Source: Erysipelotrichia bacterium
Lineage (GTDB): Bacteria > Bacillota_I > Bacilli_A > RFN20 > CAG-826
NCBI GenBank assembly: GCA_012971835.1
Contig: JAAZFR010000060.1
Span: forward strand, 1 to 7,367
Direction of reading: 5' to 3'
DNA: 7,367 bases
Part shown: in pieces, positions 1 to 5,982 of the stretch
Position numbering within the stretch: the first letter of the stretch is position 1
Layout: every line of letters begins with the position of its first letter
Position numbers and translations under genes: made by a program
Notes under the pieces: model-generated
Databases searched by the model: none
Told to the model about the DNA's origin: nothing
What the model saw: the letters and a program-made list of their open reading frames with translations, nothing else

Positions 1-479
1 AATACTTGCATCAAATCTGAAGAATCGTTTGATTTGAGAGTTTGATAATCAGAACTAATGAAATCCGCCAGTGTTTCATATGAATAACTAATATAAGGAC
101 CATAAACACTACAATAGGTGTGGCTTGCATTTTCCAAAGCAAGTCTATTTAAGATGGAAATATTCTTGTTAGAGTAAAAATTTCGCAACTCGCTTCTCCT
201 TTTTTCGATGCTAATATCTCTTTCTCCATTCATCGCAGTAACCGAGTCATCAGTAAAATAATCCTTGTATCTTAGAACGACATTGACTTTATCGCTTTGT
301 TCGATTCCGTTAGTCGAAACGTTAATAGCGCTGAAATCATTGACCGAAACAACATCATTACTAATAACCTTGTTCGAAAATAATTCTTTAAAGTCGCTGT
401 CACTCGTAAATTTAACATCTTCATTACTAATCGAAAAGCACAAAACCGCAAGTAGCGGAAAGAAAACAAGAATATTCAT
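1..479 (-). CDS. Secreted protein, partial (3' end outside window); possible subtilisin-like (S8) protease propeptide
   Basis: The frame is open for 159 codons from an ATG at 479 to the window edge, so the stop and the C-terminus are missing. The N-terminus (MNILVFFPLLAVLCFS) is a short hydrophobic signal peptide, so the product is probably exported. Residues about 64-150 contain a VNVVLRYKDYF strand, a basic segment (EKRRSELRNFY), then the pattern VYGPYISYSYETLADFISSDYQTL. This pattern resembles the propeptide region of bacterial S8 peptidases, where a beta strand, two helices and a 'spYi...y.sy..fi.sdY' stretch precede the catalytic domain. No catalytic residue lies inside the window, so the family is inference. 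The gene starts 12 bases after the lipoprotein stop and has only a weak ribosome site (GTGGGA), consistent with co-transcription and coupled translation with the gene at 492-1280. It is certainly a coding frame; the protease call is tentative. Confidence 0.6.
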   Translation of the reverse strand, partial: MNILVFFPLLAVLCFSISNEDVKFTSDSDFKELFSNKVISNDVVSVNDFSAINVSTNGIEQSDKVNVVLRYKDYFTDDSVTAMNGERDISIEKRRSELRNFYSNKNISILNRLALENASHTYCSVYGPYISYSYETLADFISSDYQTLKSNDSSDLMQV

Positions 480-491
480 ATTATCCCACTT

Positions 492-1280
492 TTAAAAATA
501 TGAATGTGATTTGTAAATAAAATAGTTCATGTTTGAAAATTCTTTGTTCACACTGATTGCGTAGAATCTTTGTTCAAGTTCGAAAGACGGATCTTCTGAG
601 GTTTCAACATAGAAATTGAAGTAGATATTGCTATTATCAATAAAAGCGGACTTGTATTCATAAAACATGTCTGAAACGTTATAATTAAAGTTAAATATTA
701 CTAATAATGAAGAGTCGAAATGTGTCGAATTCCATCTTTCAGAACTAACATAATCGTTAATTGCCGGATAATGGCTAACCAATGAATCGAATTCTTGCTC
801 ATTATTTATTGTTGCTATTGATTCAAAGCCACTAATCCCGGTATTGGGGATGGATACTGTTTCTGAGTTGATAGATTGATCGACTATGTCGATGAAGATA
901 TCCTTTTGAAAAGCGCTTCCTATACGAATGCAAAGATGAGCATTGTCTACAATTGATTGACCGGTGACGAACATTCGCAAGTAATTTATATCATCATTAT
1001 TTGGAAATGCGGCGATTATAAACTGGTTCTCATCATAGTCGAAAAATAAATCGTCATATTTGACAACTCCGCTGTTTCCCATTTCAAATACGATCTCCAA
1101 GGTGAGAACATATGTTGTATGAATGTTGATTTGCGATAGAGACTCATTTTTCGAGTAATAGGACAACTTCCACTCTATGTCTTTTAAATTATGACTTCCA
1201 ACATCAGTTGAGCAAGAGCATACAGCCATAAATAAAATAGGAAGTGTGCATAGAGTAGAAAGTAATTTCTTAATCTCCAT
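492..1280 (-). CDS. Lipoprotein of unknown function, possible PrcB-like C-terminal domain
   Basis: The product has 262 residues. It begins MEIKK, then a hydrophobic core (LLSTLCTLPILFMAV) and a lipobox-like VCSC, so Cys23 is the likely lipidated residue and the protein should sit on the outer face of the membrane. Cys21 is a less likely alternative. The rest is rich in beta strands and aromatic residues, with no metal or catalytic motif visible. Residues about 155-248 (an INNEQEFDSL helix, then HFDSSLLVIF, NSNIYFNFYV and RFYAISVNK strands) follow the layout of the PrcB_C domain, found in lipoproteins that stabilise a subtilisin-like protease. That is a weak, by-eye match. It is first in a pair with the secreted protein downstream (1-479). 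There is no Shine-Dalgarno site before the ATG; the promoter lies immediately against the start codon, suggesting a leaderless message. Confidence 0.75.
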   Translation of the reverse strand: MEIKKLLSTLCTLPILFMAVCSCSTDVGSHNLKDIEWKLSYYSKNESLSQINIHTTYVLTLEIVFEMGNSGVVKYDDLFFDYDENQFIIAAFPNNDDINYLRMFVTGQSIVDNAHLCIRIGSAFQKDIFIDIVDQSINSETVSIPNTGISGFESIATINNEQEFDSLVSHYPAINDYVSSERWNSTHFDSSLLVIFNFNYNVSDMFYEYKSAFIDNSNIYFNFYVETSEDPSFELEQRFYAISVNKEFSNMNYFIYKSHSYF

Positions 1281-1286
1281 ATTTTA

Positions 1287-1295
1287 ATTATAACA
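1287..1295 (-). promoter_or_regulatory. Extended -10 promoter of the lipoprotein gene, leaderless layout
   Basis: On the minus strand a perfect TATAAT (1292-1287) is preceded by TG plus one base, the extended -10 form. Six bases separate it from the ATG at 1280, so the usual start site falls on the A of the start codon. No convincing -35 box lies 16-19 bases upstream, as is common for extended -10 promoters. No Shine-Dalgarno sequence can fit. Confidence 0.6.
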
Positions 1296-1548
1296 CAAAA
1301 GGCGGAAGCACTTCTTGAGACTTTGATATCGTTCCAATTTTAGAAACAGCCAAACGAAAAATGTTCATTACGATAGTCTTTTATTCATTGGGAAAAACCG
1401 GTCGATCATTCCGACTTTTGAACGAATTCTTCGCCAAGGGCTTAATACTATGCAATTCGTATTAAGCTCATACACTGAATACAAAATTCAAAGACAATAT
1501 TTGTGAAAACAGATTTTGGCCCAATAAATGGGGGGAATTTCAACAATA
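1296..1548. other. Intergenic region between tRNA-Leu and the lipoprotein gene
   Basis: About 250 bases without a credible gene on either strand. They hold the inverted repeat at 1438-1469 and the region upstream of the lipoprotein promoter. No strong intrinsic terminator for the tRNA-Leu transcript is visible: a C-run/G-run pairing near 1520-1536 and a 4-bp stem near 1401-1415 are both too weak to call. Confidence 0.5.
1438..1469. repeat. Inverted repeat (9 perfect bp plus 2 more pairs, 10-base loop)
   Basis: Arms GCTTAATAC (1440-1448) and GTATTAAGC (1459-1467) are exact reverse complements. They extend outward by one G-T and one G-C pair, with loop TATGCAATTC. Neither strand has a T-run after it, so it is not a standard intrinsic terminator. 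It could be an operator for a dimeric regulator, an RNA hairpin in the tRNA-Leu read-through transcript, or a processing site. Confidence 0.6.
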
Positions 1549-1636
1549 TGGTGCCTGCGGCCGGACTTGAACCGGCACGAGATCATCTCCCGATGGATTT
1601 TGAGTCCATTGCGTCTACCAGTTTCACCACGCAGGC
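1549..1636 (-). tRNA. tRNA-Leu (anticodon CAA, reads UUG)
   Basis: On the minus strand the gene runs from GCCTGCG to its partner CGCAGGC, then discriminator A and an encoded CCA. The anticodon stem ATGGA/TCCAT encloses the loop CTCAAAA, giving anticodon CAA. The T-arm is GCCGG-TTCAAGT-CCGGC. The long variable arm with a GAGA/TCTC stem makes it a class II tRNA, as expected for leucine. Length is 88 bases including CCA. All stems pair and nothing suggests a pseudogene. Confidence 0.97.
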
Positions 1637-1645
1637 ACTGTAGAT

Positions 1646-1674
1646 ATTATAAACATCGATGTCACAAATGCCAA
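1646..1674 (-). promoter_or_regulatory. Promoter of tRNA-Leu
   Basis: On the minus strand TTGGCA (1674-1669) and TATAAT (1651-1646) are separated by exactly 17 bases, a near-consensus sigma-A promoter. The expected start at about 1639 leaves only about three bases before the mature tRNA 5' end. Confidence 0.75.
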
Positions 1675-1703
1675 ATTATTTATAATTTAGAATTCTTCTT
1701 TAT

Positions 1704-1732
1704 TTGCGACCTTAACACGAAGTCTTTATAAT
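1704..1732 (+). promoter_or_regulatory. Promoter of the CBS-domain gene
   Basis: TTGCGA (1704-1709), a 17-base spacer and a perfect TATAAT (1727-1732). The predicted start near 1739 gives a leader of about a dozen bases carrying the ribosome site GAGGTGAT (from 1741). It lies back to back with the tRNA-Leu promoter. Confidence 0.7.
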
Positions 1733-1751
1733 GAGAAACTGAGGTGATGAT

Positions 1752-2168
1752 ATGAATATCCTTCTTTACTTGCTTCCAAAAGCTGAGGTCGAGTTTATAT
1801 ATGACGATTTTACTATCCGACAAGCCCTCGAAAAAATGGAATATCACCAGTACAGTACGATCCCGGTAATCTCCCGCAAAGGAAAGTATGTTGGGTCAAT
1901 TTCTGAAGGCGATCTCCTATGGGAAATCAAGCGCCACCGCTTAAACCTTGAAATATGTGAAAAAAAACCAATTGCCAATATTACGCCCCACAAAAAAATC
2001 GCCCCCATTTCCGCCGATAAAAATATGAGCGACATCGTTGATATTATTATTAATCAAAACTTCGTTCCCGTTGTCGATGATCGCGATAATTTTATTGGTA
2101 TTGTCACTAGAAAATCAGTAATCAACTACTTAACTAACGAATTAAATAAGCGCAACAATAATTTATAG
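1752..2168 (+). CDS. CBS-domain pair protein
   Basis: The product has 138 residues and consists of two CBS motifs (a Bateman module) without an attached enzyme or transporter. CBS1 spans about residues 8-62, with STIPVIS and YVGSISEGDLLW; CBS2 spans about 75-130, with FVPVVDD and FIGIVTRKSVINYL. Both carry the hallmark 'iPVvd....vGiit..dl' pattern. Free-standing CBS pairs of this size in Firmicutes usually bind adenine nucleotides or related dinucleotides and act as cytosolic sensors on a partner protein; ligand and partner here are unknown. DarB/CbpB, the c-di-AMP receptor, has the same architecture, but the sequence does not match it closely enough by eye to use the name. The start is fixed by GAGGTGAT a few bases upstream. 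The stop directly abuts the stop of the convergent NUDIX-GNAT gene with no base between. Confidence 0.9.
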   Translation: MNILLYLLPKAEVEFIYDDFTIRQALEKMEYHQYSTIPVISRKGKYVGSISEGDLLWEIKRHRLNLEICEKKPIANITPHKKIAPISADKNMSDIVDIIINQNFVPVVDDRDNFIGIVTRKSVINYLTNELNKRNNNL

Positions 2169-3116
2169 TTATTTAACACTAACCCAATAACGGCGCGTTA
2201 TCGTCTCTTGACCATCAATAAGATTTGTAATCTTGTCTAAGAGGATTCCGCCGTTTTTTTCAATCACTTTTATCGAACCGACATTGTCGTCATCACAAGT
2301 GATAAGAACCTTTTTAAAGCCAAACACTTCATCAATATAATCGAGGGTCAGACGAAGCATCTTTACGCCATAGCCTTTTCTTCTTTCTTCGCTACGCATA
2401 CGATAGCCAATATGGCCACCAAATCTAAGTAAGTTATCCGTTAAATCATGGCGAATCGATATTTCTCCAAGGAAATAGCCCCTCATTACTAGCCAAAGAT
2501 AAGTGCAACTGACCCACCCGTATGGCAAATTTTTGCCATGCCGAGCATCGACTATTCGCTCTAAAACATTAGGAACACCAGCGTTAACAAACCCATCACC
2601 TTTGTTATTATCGTGATTTCTTGTTTGTAAATATGATTTTAGATGCACCGCCGATGGGATAACAACACGAAGTAAATCACTTTCTTTATGTTCTTTTCGT
2701 AAGTGCGAAAGAATATACTTTCGTGCTTTAATCAAAACGCTTTTATCACTATCGTGAGTCAGTAAATTCAACGCATGATGGTAGCTACACCACATTAGAT
2801 TATCAACTTCAAGAGATTGCTTTCTAATTCTGCCCTTAAATGGTGTAGCCACGAAAAAGACAACATCCTTTATAATTTCCGGTTTATGGCGATATGGTGC
2901 ATAAGAAATCACTTCTCGAAAGTTCTTATTGATAATTGTATCCAAATTCGTTTCTTCTTTGATTTCACGATACGCCGTCATGATTTCGCTTTCGCCATCT
3001 TCAACATGACCTTTAATCAACGAATAGTGACCAAAGTTCATTTTGGCAACTAAAAACAATAATCTCTTACCGACATATTTATAAATAACTGCCCCACAGC
3101 TTTTTTCTTTTTCCAT
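2169..3116 (-). CDS. NUDIX hydrolase fused to a GNAT acetyltransferase
   Basis: The product has 315 residues in two enzyme domains. Residues 1-140 are a NUDIX hydrolase. The box runs G36-L58 with the expected G, E42, R50-E51 and E54-E55; the usual glycine near its end is Asn57. The KGHVE context and the EKSCGAVIYK opening resemble the Ap4A-hydrolase-like group, which cleaves dinucleoside polyphosphates with Mg2+. Residues about 148-315 form a GNAT domain: IRHDLTDNLLRFGGHIGYRMR (about 221-241) and the acetyl-CoA loop RRKGYG (245-250), followed by a DNVGSIKVIEKNGG helix (about 278-290). This matches the predicted acetyltransferases of COG3981, normally stand-alone proteins of about 170 residues. 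Substrates of either half are unknown. There is no Shine-Dalgarno site, and the -10 box sits six bases before the ATG, implying a leaderless message. It converges with the CBS gene. Confidence 0.9.
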   Translation of the reverse strand: MEKEKSCGAVIYKYVGKRLLFLVAKMNFGHYSLIKGHVEDGESEIMTAYREIKEETNLDTIINKNFREVISYAPYRHKPEIIKDVVFFVATPFKGRIRKQSLEVDNLMWCSYHHALNLLTHDSDKSVLIKARKYILSHLRKEHKESDLLRVVIPSAVHLKSYLQTRNHDNNKGDGFVNAGVPNVLERIVDARHGKNLPYGWVSCTYLWLVMRGYFLGEISIRHDLTDNLLRFGGHIGYRMRSEERRKGYGVKMLRLTLDYIDEVFGFKKVLITCDDDNVGSIKVIEKNGGILLDKITNLIDGQETITRRYWVSVK

Positions 3117-3122
3117 AAAAGC

Positions 3123-3131
3123 ATTTTAACA
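3123..3131 (-). promoter_or_regulatory. Extended -10 promoter of the NUDIX-GNAT gene, leaderless layout
   Basis: On the minus strand TAAAAT (3128-3123) is preceded by TG plus T, and six bases separate it from the ATG at 3116. This is the same geometry as at the lipoprotein gene. The DNA upstream is the T-rich tail of the tRNA-Arg terminator, so terminator and promoter are packed together and no good -35 is present. Confidence 0.55.
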
Positions 3132-3145
3132 AATTTTTGAAGGCA

Positions 3146-3178
3146 TAAATAAAAAAAGACACCATTTGAATGGTATCT
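3146..3178 (-). terminator. Intrinsic terminator of tRNA-Arg
   Basis: On the minus strand AGATACCAT (3178-3170) pairs with ATGGTGTCT (3165-3157), nine pairs with one G-T, around a four-base TCAA loop, followed directly by a run of Ts. It lies six bases after the tRNA CCA and separates the tRNA from the NUDIX-GNAT gene. Confidence 0.9.
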
Positions 3179-3183
3179 ATGGT

Positions 3184-3261
3184 TGGCGCGCTCGAGACGA
3201 TTTGAACGTCCGACCCCAACCTTCGGAGGGTTGTGCTCTATCCAGGCTGAGCTACGAGCGC
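3184..3261 (-). tRNA. tRNA-Arg (anticodon CCG, reads CGG)
   Basis: On the minus strand GCGCTCG pairs with CGAGCGC, followed by discriminator G and encoded CCA. The D-arm contains TAGCTCAGCCTGGATAGAGC. The anticodon stem CAACC/GGTTG encloses CTCCGAA, giving anticodon CCG. The T-arm carries GTTCAAAT. Length is 78 bases including CCA. A possible -10 box TATTAT lies at 3280-3275 on the minus strand, without a clear -35. Confidence 0.96.
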
Positions 3262-3344
3262 AATAACATGATTAATAATACTTCAAAACGACGCGAAAAT
3301 CATTTTATCTTAATAATTTTATTTCTTCAAAACAAAATCTACCC

Positions 3345-3373
3345 TGTAAATCATATCTCTTGCTCGTTATAAT
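3345..3373 (+). promoter_or_regulatory. Probable promoter of the truncated methyltransferase gene
   Basis: A perfect TATAAT at 3368-3373 is correctly placed before the ribosome site GAGGTGG (3385-3391) of the gene at 3397. The -35 position (TGTAAA, 17 bases upstream) is poor. Transcription would start near 3380. Confidence 0.5.
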
Positions 3374-3396
3374 GATTTTTATTCGAGGTGGTAAAC

Positions 3397-3549
3397 ATGA
3401 AAAATGAACAAGTCGCTAAAAAAATCATTTCTTTTTGGGATCAACACTTTGAAAATCTCCAACCGCTGACAATAACAAGGGATGATATAACTATCGATAC
3501 TCCTCTTGATGAATGTTTAAAAATATTAGGTGATACTTGCGACGTTTGA
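3397..3549 (+). pseudogene. 5' fragment of a probable SAM-dependent methyltransferase, broken by the mobile element junction
   Basis: An ATG with a good ribosome site (GAGGTGG, spacing 5) and a plausible promoter opens a frame of only 50 codons before a TGA. The start KKIISFWDQHFENLQP and the stretch LDECLKILGDTCD look like the N-terminus of class I SAM-dependent methyltransferases, in which '.fWD..f....p' is followed by a helix and then 'c.sVLDfGcGtG'. The frame breaks exactly where that glycine-rich SAM motif should begin. From about 3538 the sequence changes character and leads into the IS21 element, so the last few codons may not be native. The remainder of the gene is not found on the other side of the element. 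A stand-alone 50-residue protein is possible but less likely. Confidence 0.6.
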
Positions 3550-3570
3550 ATTCCAATTTTTGCACACGAA

Positions 3571-3681
3571 ACCCCAGGCCCGGTATGGGGTCAAATAGGT
3601 GTAGAGATTTGACCTCCCCCTCCCCCATGTATGGCTTTATTCTCACCCATTGCTAACTTATTGGTAATTCGGTGAGAATAA
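3571..3681. repeat. Cluster of inverted repeats at the istB-proximal end of the IS
   Basis: Three hairpin-forming repeats lie in 110 bases. ACCCCA/TGGGGT (3571-3576, 3586-3591) overlaps GGTCAAAT/ATTTGACC (3589-3596, 3607-3614) by three bases, so the two cannot form fully together. A third, TTATTCTCACC/GGTGAGAATAA (3637-3647, 3671-3681), is an exact 11-bp match with a 23-base loop. A pyrimidine run CCTCCCCCTCCCCC lies between at 3613-3626. None is followed by a clear T-run. They may be transposase-binding or terminator-like structures at the element end. Confidence 0.55.
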
Positions 3682-4462
3682 TCTGTTTCAACTCGTTTCG
3701 CGGAAAATCTTCATCCAAACGGGATATTAGCCTCATCGCTTGGTTCAAGAAGGCAGACGACTTCTTTTTGAGCCAACTGATGAATCTAGTATCATCAGAT
3801 TAGGCAAGCGATATCAATTGTGCTCCCTGCATCAGCCTTTTCTGCAACGTCTCGACCAGATGCGAGTCCACCTTCATCTCCTTCCAAGAGGACAGTGCCC
3901 TATTAGTTATAAGAACTAAGCTTCTTGTCTCCTGAAGGAACATCATTATCCTGTAGACCTGCTCAAGCTCCTCTTGGGTAGGCGTCATGTAGAACATGTC
4001 GTCCACTATGACCAGGTCGGCGTTCAATATGTGGTTCCAGGCCTTCTTCTTGAGCTTCTGCTCTATCAAGAGATCGTCGAACTTTATGTAGATGACCCTT
4101 GCGCCCTTCTCAATCGCATCGTTTCCTATCTTGGATGCGAGCGACGTCTTCCCTGTGGAGCAGTCACCGACTATGAATATGTTCTGTCTGTTTTGCGAGA
4201 AATCGAATGCGCTCAGCTTGTCAAGCTGCCACTTGAGTCCCTCCGTGATTCTTGTCTTGTCGAACGCCTTGTCCGGAAGTTTTGCCTGCTTCTTCAGGTC
4301 CTTCGCCTTGTTGGCGTTCCTTATGTTCACTTCCTACAAAAGGATGCTATATAGGTAATCCTTATTCGAAAGCTTCTCGTCGTTCAAATCAATTTCGCCA
4401 CTGGCGATATTCTGTAGGTTCAACACCTTAGCCAGCTGCTGTATGTCTTTAGCCTCTGCCAT
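3653..4462 (-). pseudogene. istB: IstB transposition helper ATPase, interrupted by two in-frame stops
   Basis: IstB is the AAA+-type ATPase that assists IstA in target choice. The start at 4462 overlaps istA by 14 bases in another frame, the usual coupled arrangement. The frame reads MAEAKDIQQLAKVLNLQNIA..., then TAG at codon 43 (4336-4334), and continues in the same frame with EVNIRNANKAKDLKK and the ATPase core. The core has Walker A GDCSTGKT (codons 99-106), Walker B LVIVDD (about 150-155) and the sensor segment LITNRALSSW (about 184-193). A TAA stop (3802-3800) falls after RLMQGAQLISLA, just where IstB proteins normally continue with a short 'GxxxR' tail. The frame then stays open for 48 more codons (SDDTRFISWLKKK...) to a TAG at 3653. 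CAG to TAG is the likely first mutation. A GTG two codons past the amber could restart translation but would lose the N-terminal 44 residues. The second stop might instead be the true end. Confidence 0.8.
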
Positions 4463-5927
4463 TTTCCTTCAACTCCTTTTCTATCTCTGAAGCCCTGTCC
4501 TTGTAATGCCTGATCGTATGCTGGTTCAGGTAGGGCTTCGCTATCTCTATTCCCATGTCCATCACTAGCCATGAGCTCAGCTCGAACACCGTGCATGTGT
4601 CCACGCTTAGGCAGTATCTCATGCCTTCCACTATCTTCTTGTCCTTGTAATACCTTCGCATCCTCTCGAGCTTCCTGCACTGAGGGTAGACGTATCTGCT
4701 CTTCTGCTCCCTCATCCTTTTGAGAAACTTTATCGCATCGTCATATTCCGCGAAGTCCTTATGGAGCAGCTCCTCTATCGACAGCTCTTCCTTCTCAGCT
4801 TTCGGCAGCGTCACGATGTTGCCTTTACCGCTTACCAGCTTATGCTTGCAAACCAGTTCGTTCGTTGTAGCGTGGTAGAACAGCAATTGGTCATCGTATC
4901 TTTCGATTCTGATCCTGTCCCCGTCGTTGATGTTTCCCAATGGGAGCTTGTATAGGTTGTCCCTGTACTCGATGGTGTCATGGTAGACCGTATGCACCAC
5001 AGACTCGTCGTTCCTCTTCTCGTAGTACTTGATGAGCTTTGGGTATTCCTTCTTGAACATGTCCCTCGGCACCTTCTTGGTTATGTCGTTGATGAGTCCG
5101 TTGCCTTCCCTGTCGAGCCAGTCCATGAACTCGCAGTTGAGCCTGTCGATTCCGTAGTATATCCTTCCGTCGAGGAACTGGTGCTTCACGAAGTCCACCG
5201 TCTTCTCCACCTTCCCTTTGGTCGATGGGTCGTATCCTCTGCAGAGGTATATGCTGAAACCTGTCTCCCTTATGAAATCCTCGAATTCCCTGACGAAGAT
5301 GACATCGCCTAAATTTTCCGATACCACCATCGTCTTGTCCTGGTCGTAGACTATCATCTGCGGCCTTCCTCCGAAGTACCTGAACGCATAAATGTGGCCT
5401 TCTATGGTCTTCTTCGCGTCGAACGGTTCAGCCGAGAAATAAGCGAACTTCATCCTGCTGTACGATAGCACCATCGAGAAGAAATATATCCTTATGTTCC
5501 TCCCGTACATCGTCTTCATGACGTACTGCCCGAAGTCAACCTGGCCTTCGTATCCTGGCTCGGTCTGCTCCCTGACTGCGAATTTCCTCGCTGGTTTTAG
5601 TAAGCCGGTCTGCTCCCTGACCTTCTTGACGTACCTGAAGAACGTAGCCGCTGGTATGTCGAAGTCGCTGAAGTCGTCCCTGACCCTCCTCAGCAATACC
5701 GTGTTGTTTATCTGAGGACATATCTTCAGTATCTCGATTATGTACTGCCTGTAGTTGTCGAGCACGAACTCATGCTCCTTCTGGAACCTCTCGAAGAACT
5801 CCTCGTCCTTGTCCCACCAGTTGCATACCGTCTTGTAGGATAGGTTGAGCTTCTCTGAGACCTTTAGCCTCGATAGCCCCAGTTCCTTGTATTCCTGGAG
5901 CTTCCTGAATTGTTGCAATCCTAACAT
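4449..5927 (-). CDS. istA: IS21-family transposase IstA
   Basis: The product has 492 residues, within the normal range for IstA, and is intact. The N-terminus carries helix-turn-helix DNA-binding segments (about residues 5-38, with LSRLKVSEKLNLSYKTVCNW, and a second region to about 105). The integrase-type catalytic core spans about 125-255 and holds the DDE triad: D131 in GQVDFG, D195 in IVYDQDK and E241 in KGKVEKTV. The C-terminal part (about 315-375, beginning YRDNLYKLPLG) matches the beta-rich domain that follows the core in this family. It cuts the element ends and joins them to target DNA. The ribosome site GGAGGTG lies eight bases before the ATG. Since istB is broken, transposition would need IstB from another copy. 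Confidence 0.95.
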   Translation of the reverse strand: MLGLQQFRKLQEYKELGLSRLKVSEKLNLSYKTVCNWWDKDEEFFERFQKEHEFVLDNYRQYIIEILKICPQINNTVLLRRVRDDFSDFDIPAATFFRYVKKVREQTGLLKPARKFAVREQTEPGYEGQVDFGQYVMKTMYGRNIRIYFFSMVLSYSRMKFAYFSAEPFDAKKTIEGHIYAFRYFGGRPQMIVYDQDKTMVVSENLGDVIFVREFEDFIRETGFSIYLCRGYDPSTKGKVEKTVDFVKHQFLDGRIYYGIDRLNCEFMDWLDREGNGLINDITKKVPRDMFKKEYPKLIKYYEKRNDESVVHTVYHDTIEYRDNLYKLPLGNINDGDRIRIERYDDQLLFYHATTNELVCKHKLVSGKGNIVTLPKAEKEELSIEELLHKDFAEYDDAIKFLKRMREQKSRYVYPQCRKLERMRRYYKDKKIVEGMRYCLSVDTCTVFELSSWLVMDMGIEIAKPYLNQHTIRHYKDRASEIEKELKENGRG

Positions 5928-5958
5928 CTTTTTTTCACCTCCTGTTTTCGTTTGTTAG

Positions 5959-5982
5959 TTATGCGTTGATTTCTTTGTTCAC
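5959..5982 (-). other. Seven-residue micro-ORF with a strong ribosome site, upstream of istA
   Basis: On the minus strand GGAGGTG (5997-5991) is followed after eight bases by GTG AAC AAA GAA ATC AAC GCA TAA, encoding MNKEINA. The ribosome site is as strong as that of istA itself, 40 bases downstream. It may be a leader peptide tuning istA expression, or the surviving start of a gene cut by the IS. An ATG at 5992 would give an even shorter MTV. Confidence 0.35.

Noticed and set aside
1401..1415. Small hairpin GTCG/CGAC followed by TTTT, possible terminator
   Set aside because: Only four pairs with a seven-base loop, too weak to call on either strand.
1528..1731. Open frame on the plus strand across the tRNA-Leu region
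   Set aside because: It runs antisense through a complete tRNA gene, has no supporting ribosome site and its product resembles nothing.
2187..2201. Inverted repeat ATAACG-GCG-CGTTAT near the convergent gene ends
   Set aside because: It lies inside the GNAT coding sequence and has no T-run, so a bidirectional terminator is not supported.
3166..3372. Open frame on the plus strand across the tRNA-Arg region
   Set aside because: It is antisense to an intact tRNA and its terminator; the peptide is a by-product of the tRNA sequence.
3547..3549. TGA read as tryptophan, extending the methyltransferase frame
   Set aside because: No other gene in the window needs UGA as tryptophan, all tryptophans use TGG, and the sequence beyond shows no methyltransferase motif.
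4980..5312. 110-codon open frame opposite istA
   Set aside because: It lies wholly antisense to a well-supported transposase; open antisense frames are expected from the codon bias there.
3538..5965. TGCG at 3538-3541 and 5962-5965 as a target-site duplication of the IS
   Set aside because: Four bases match by chance easily, and the implied element ends do not begin with TG, end with CA or form inverted repeats.
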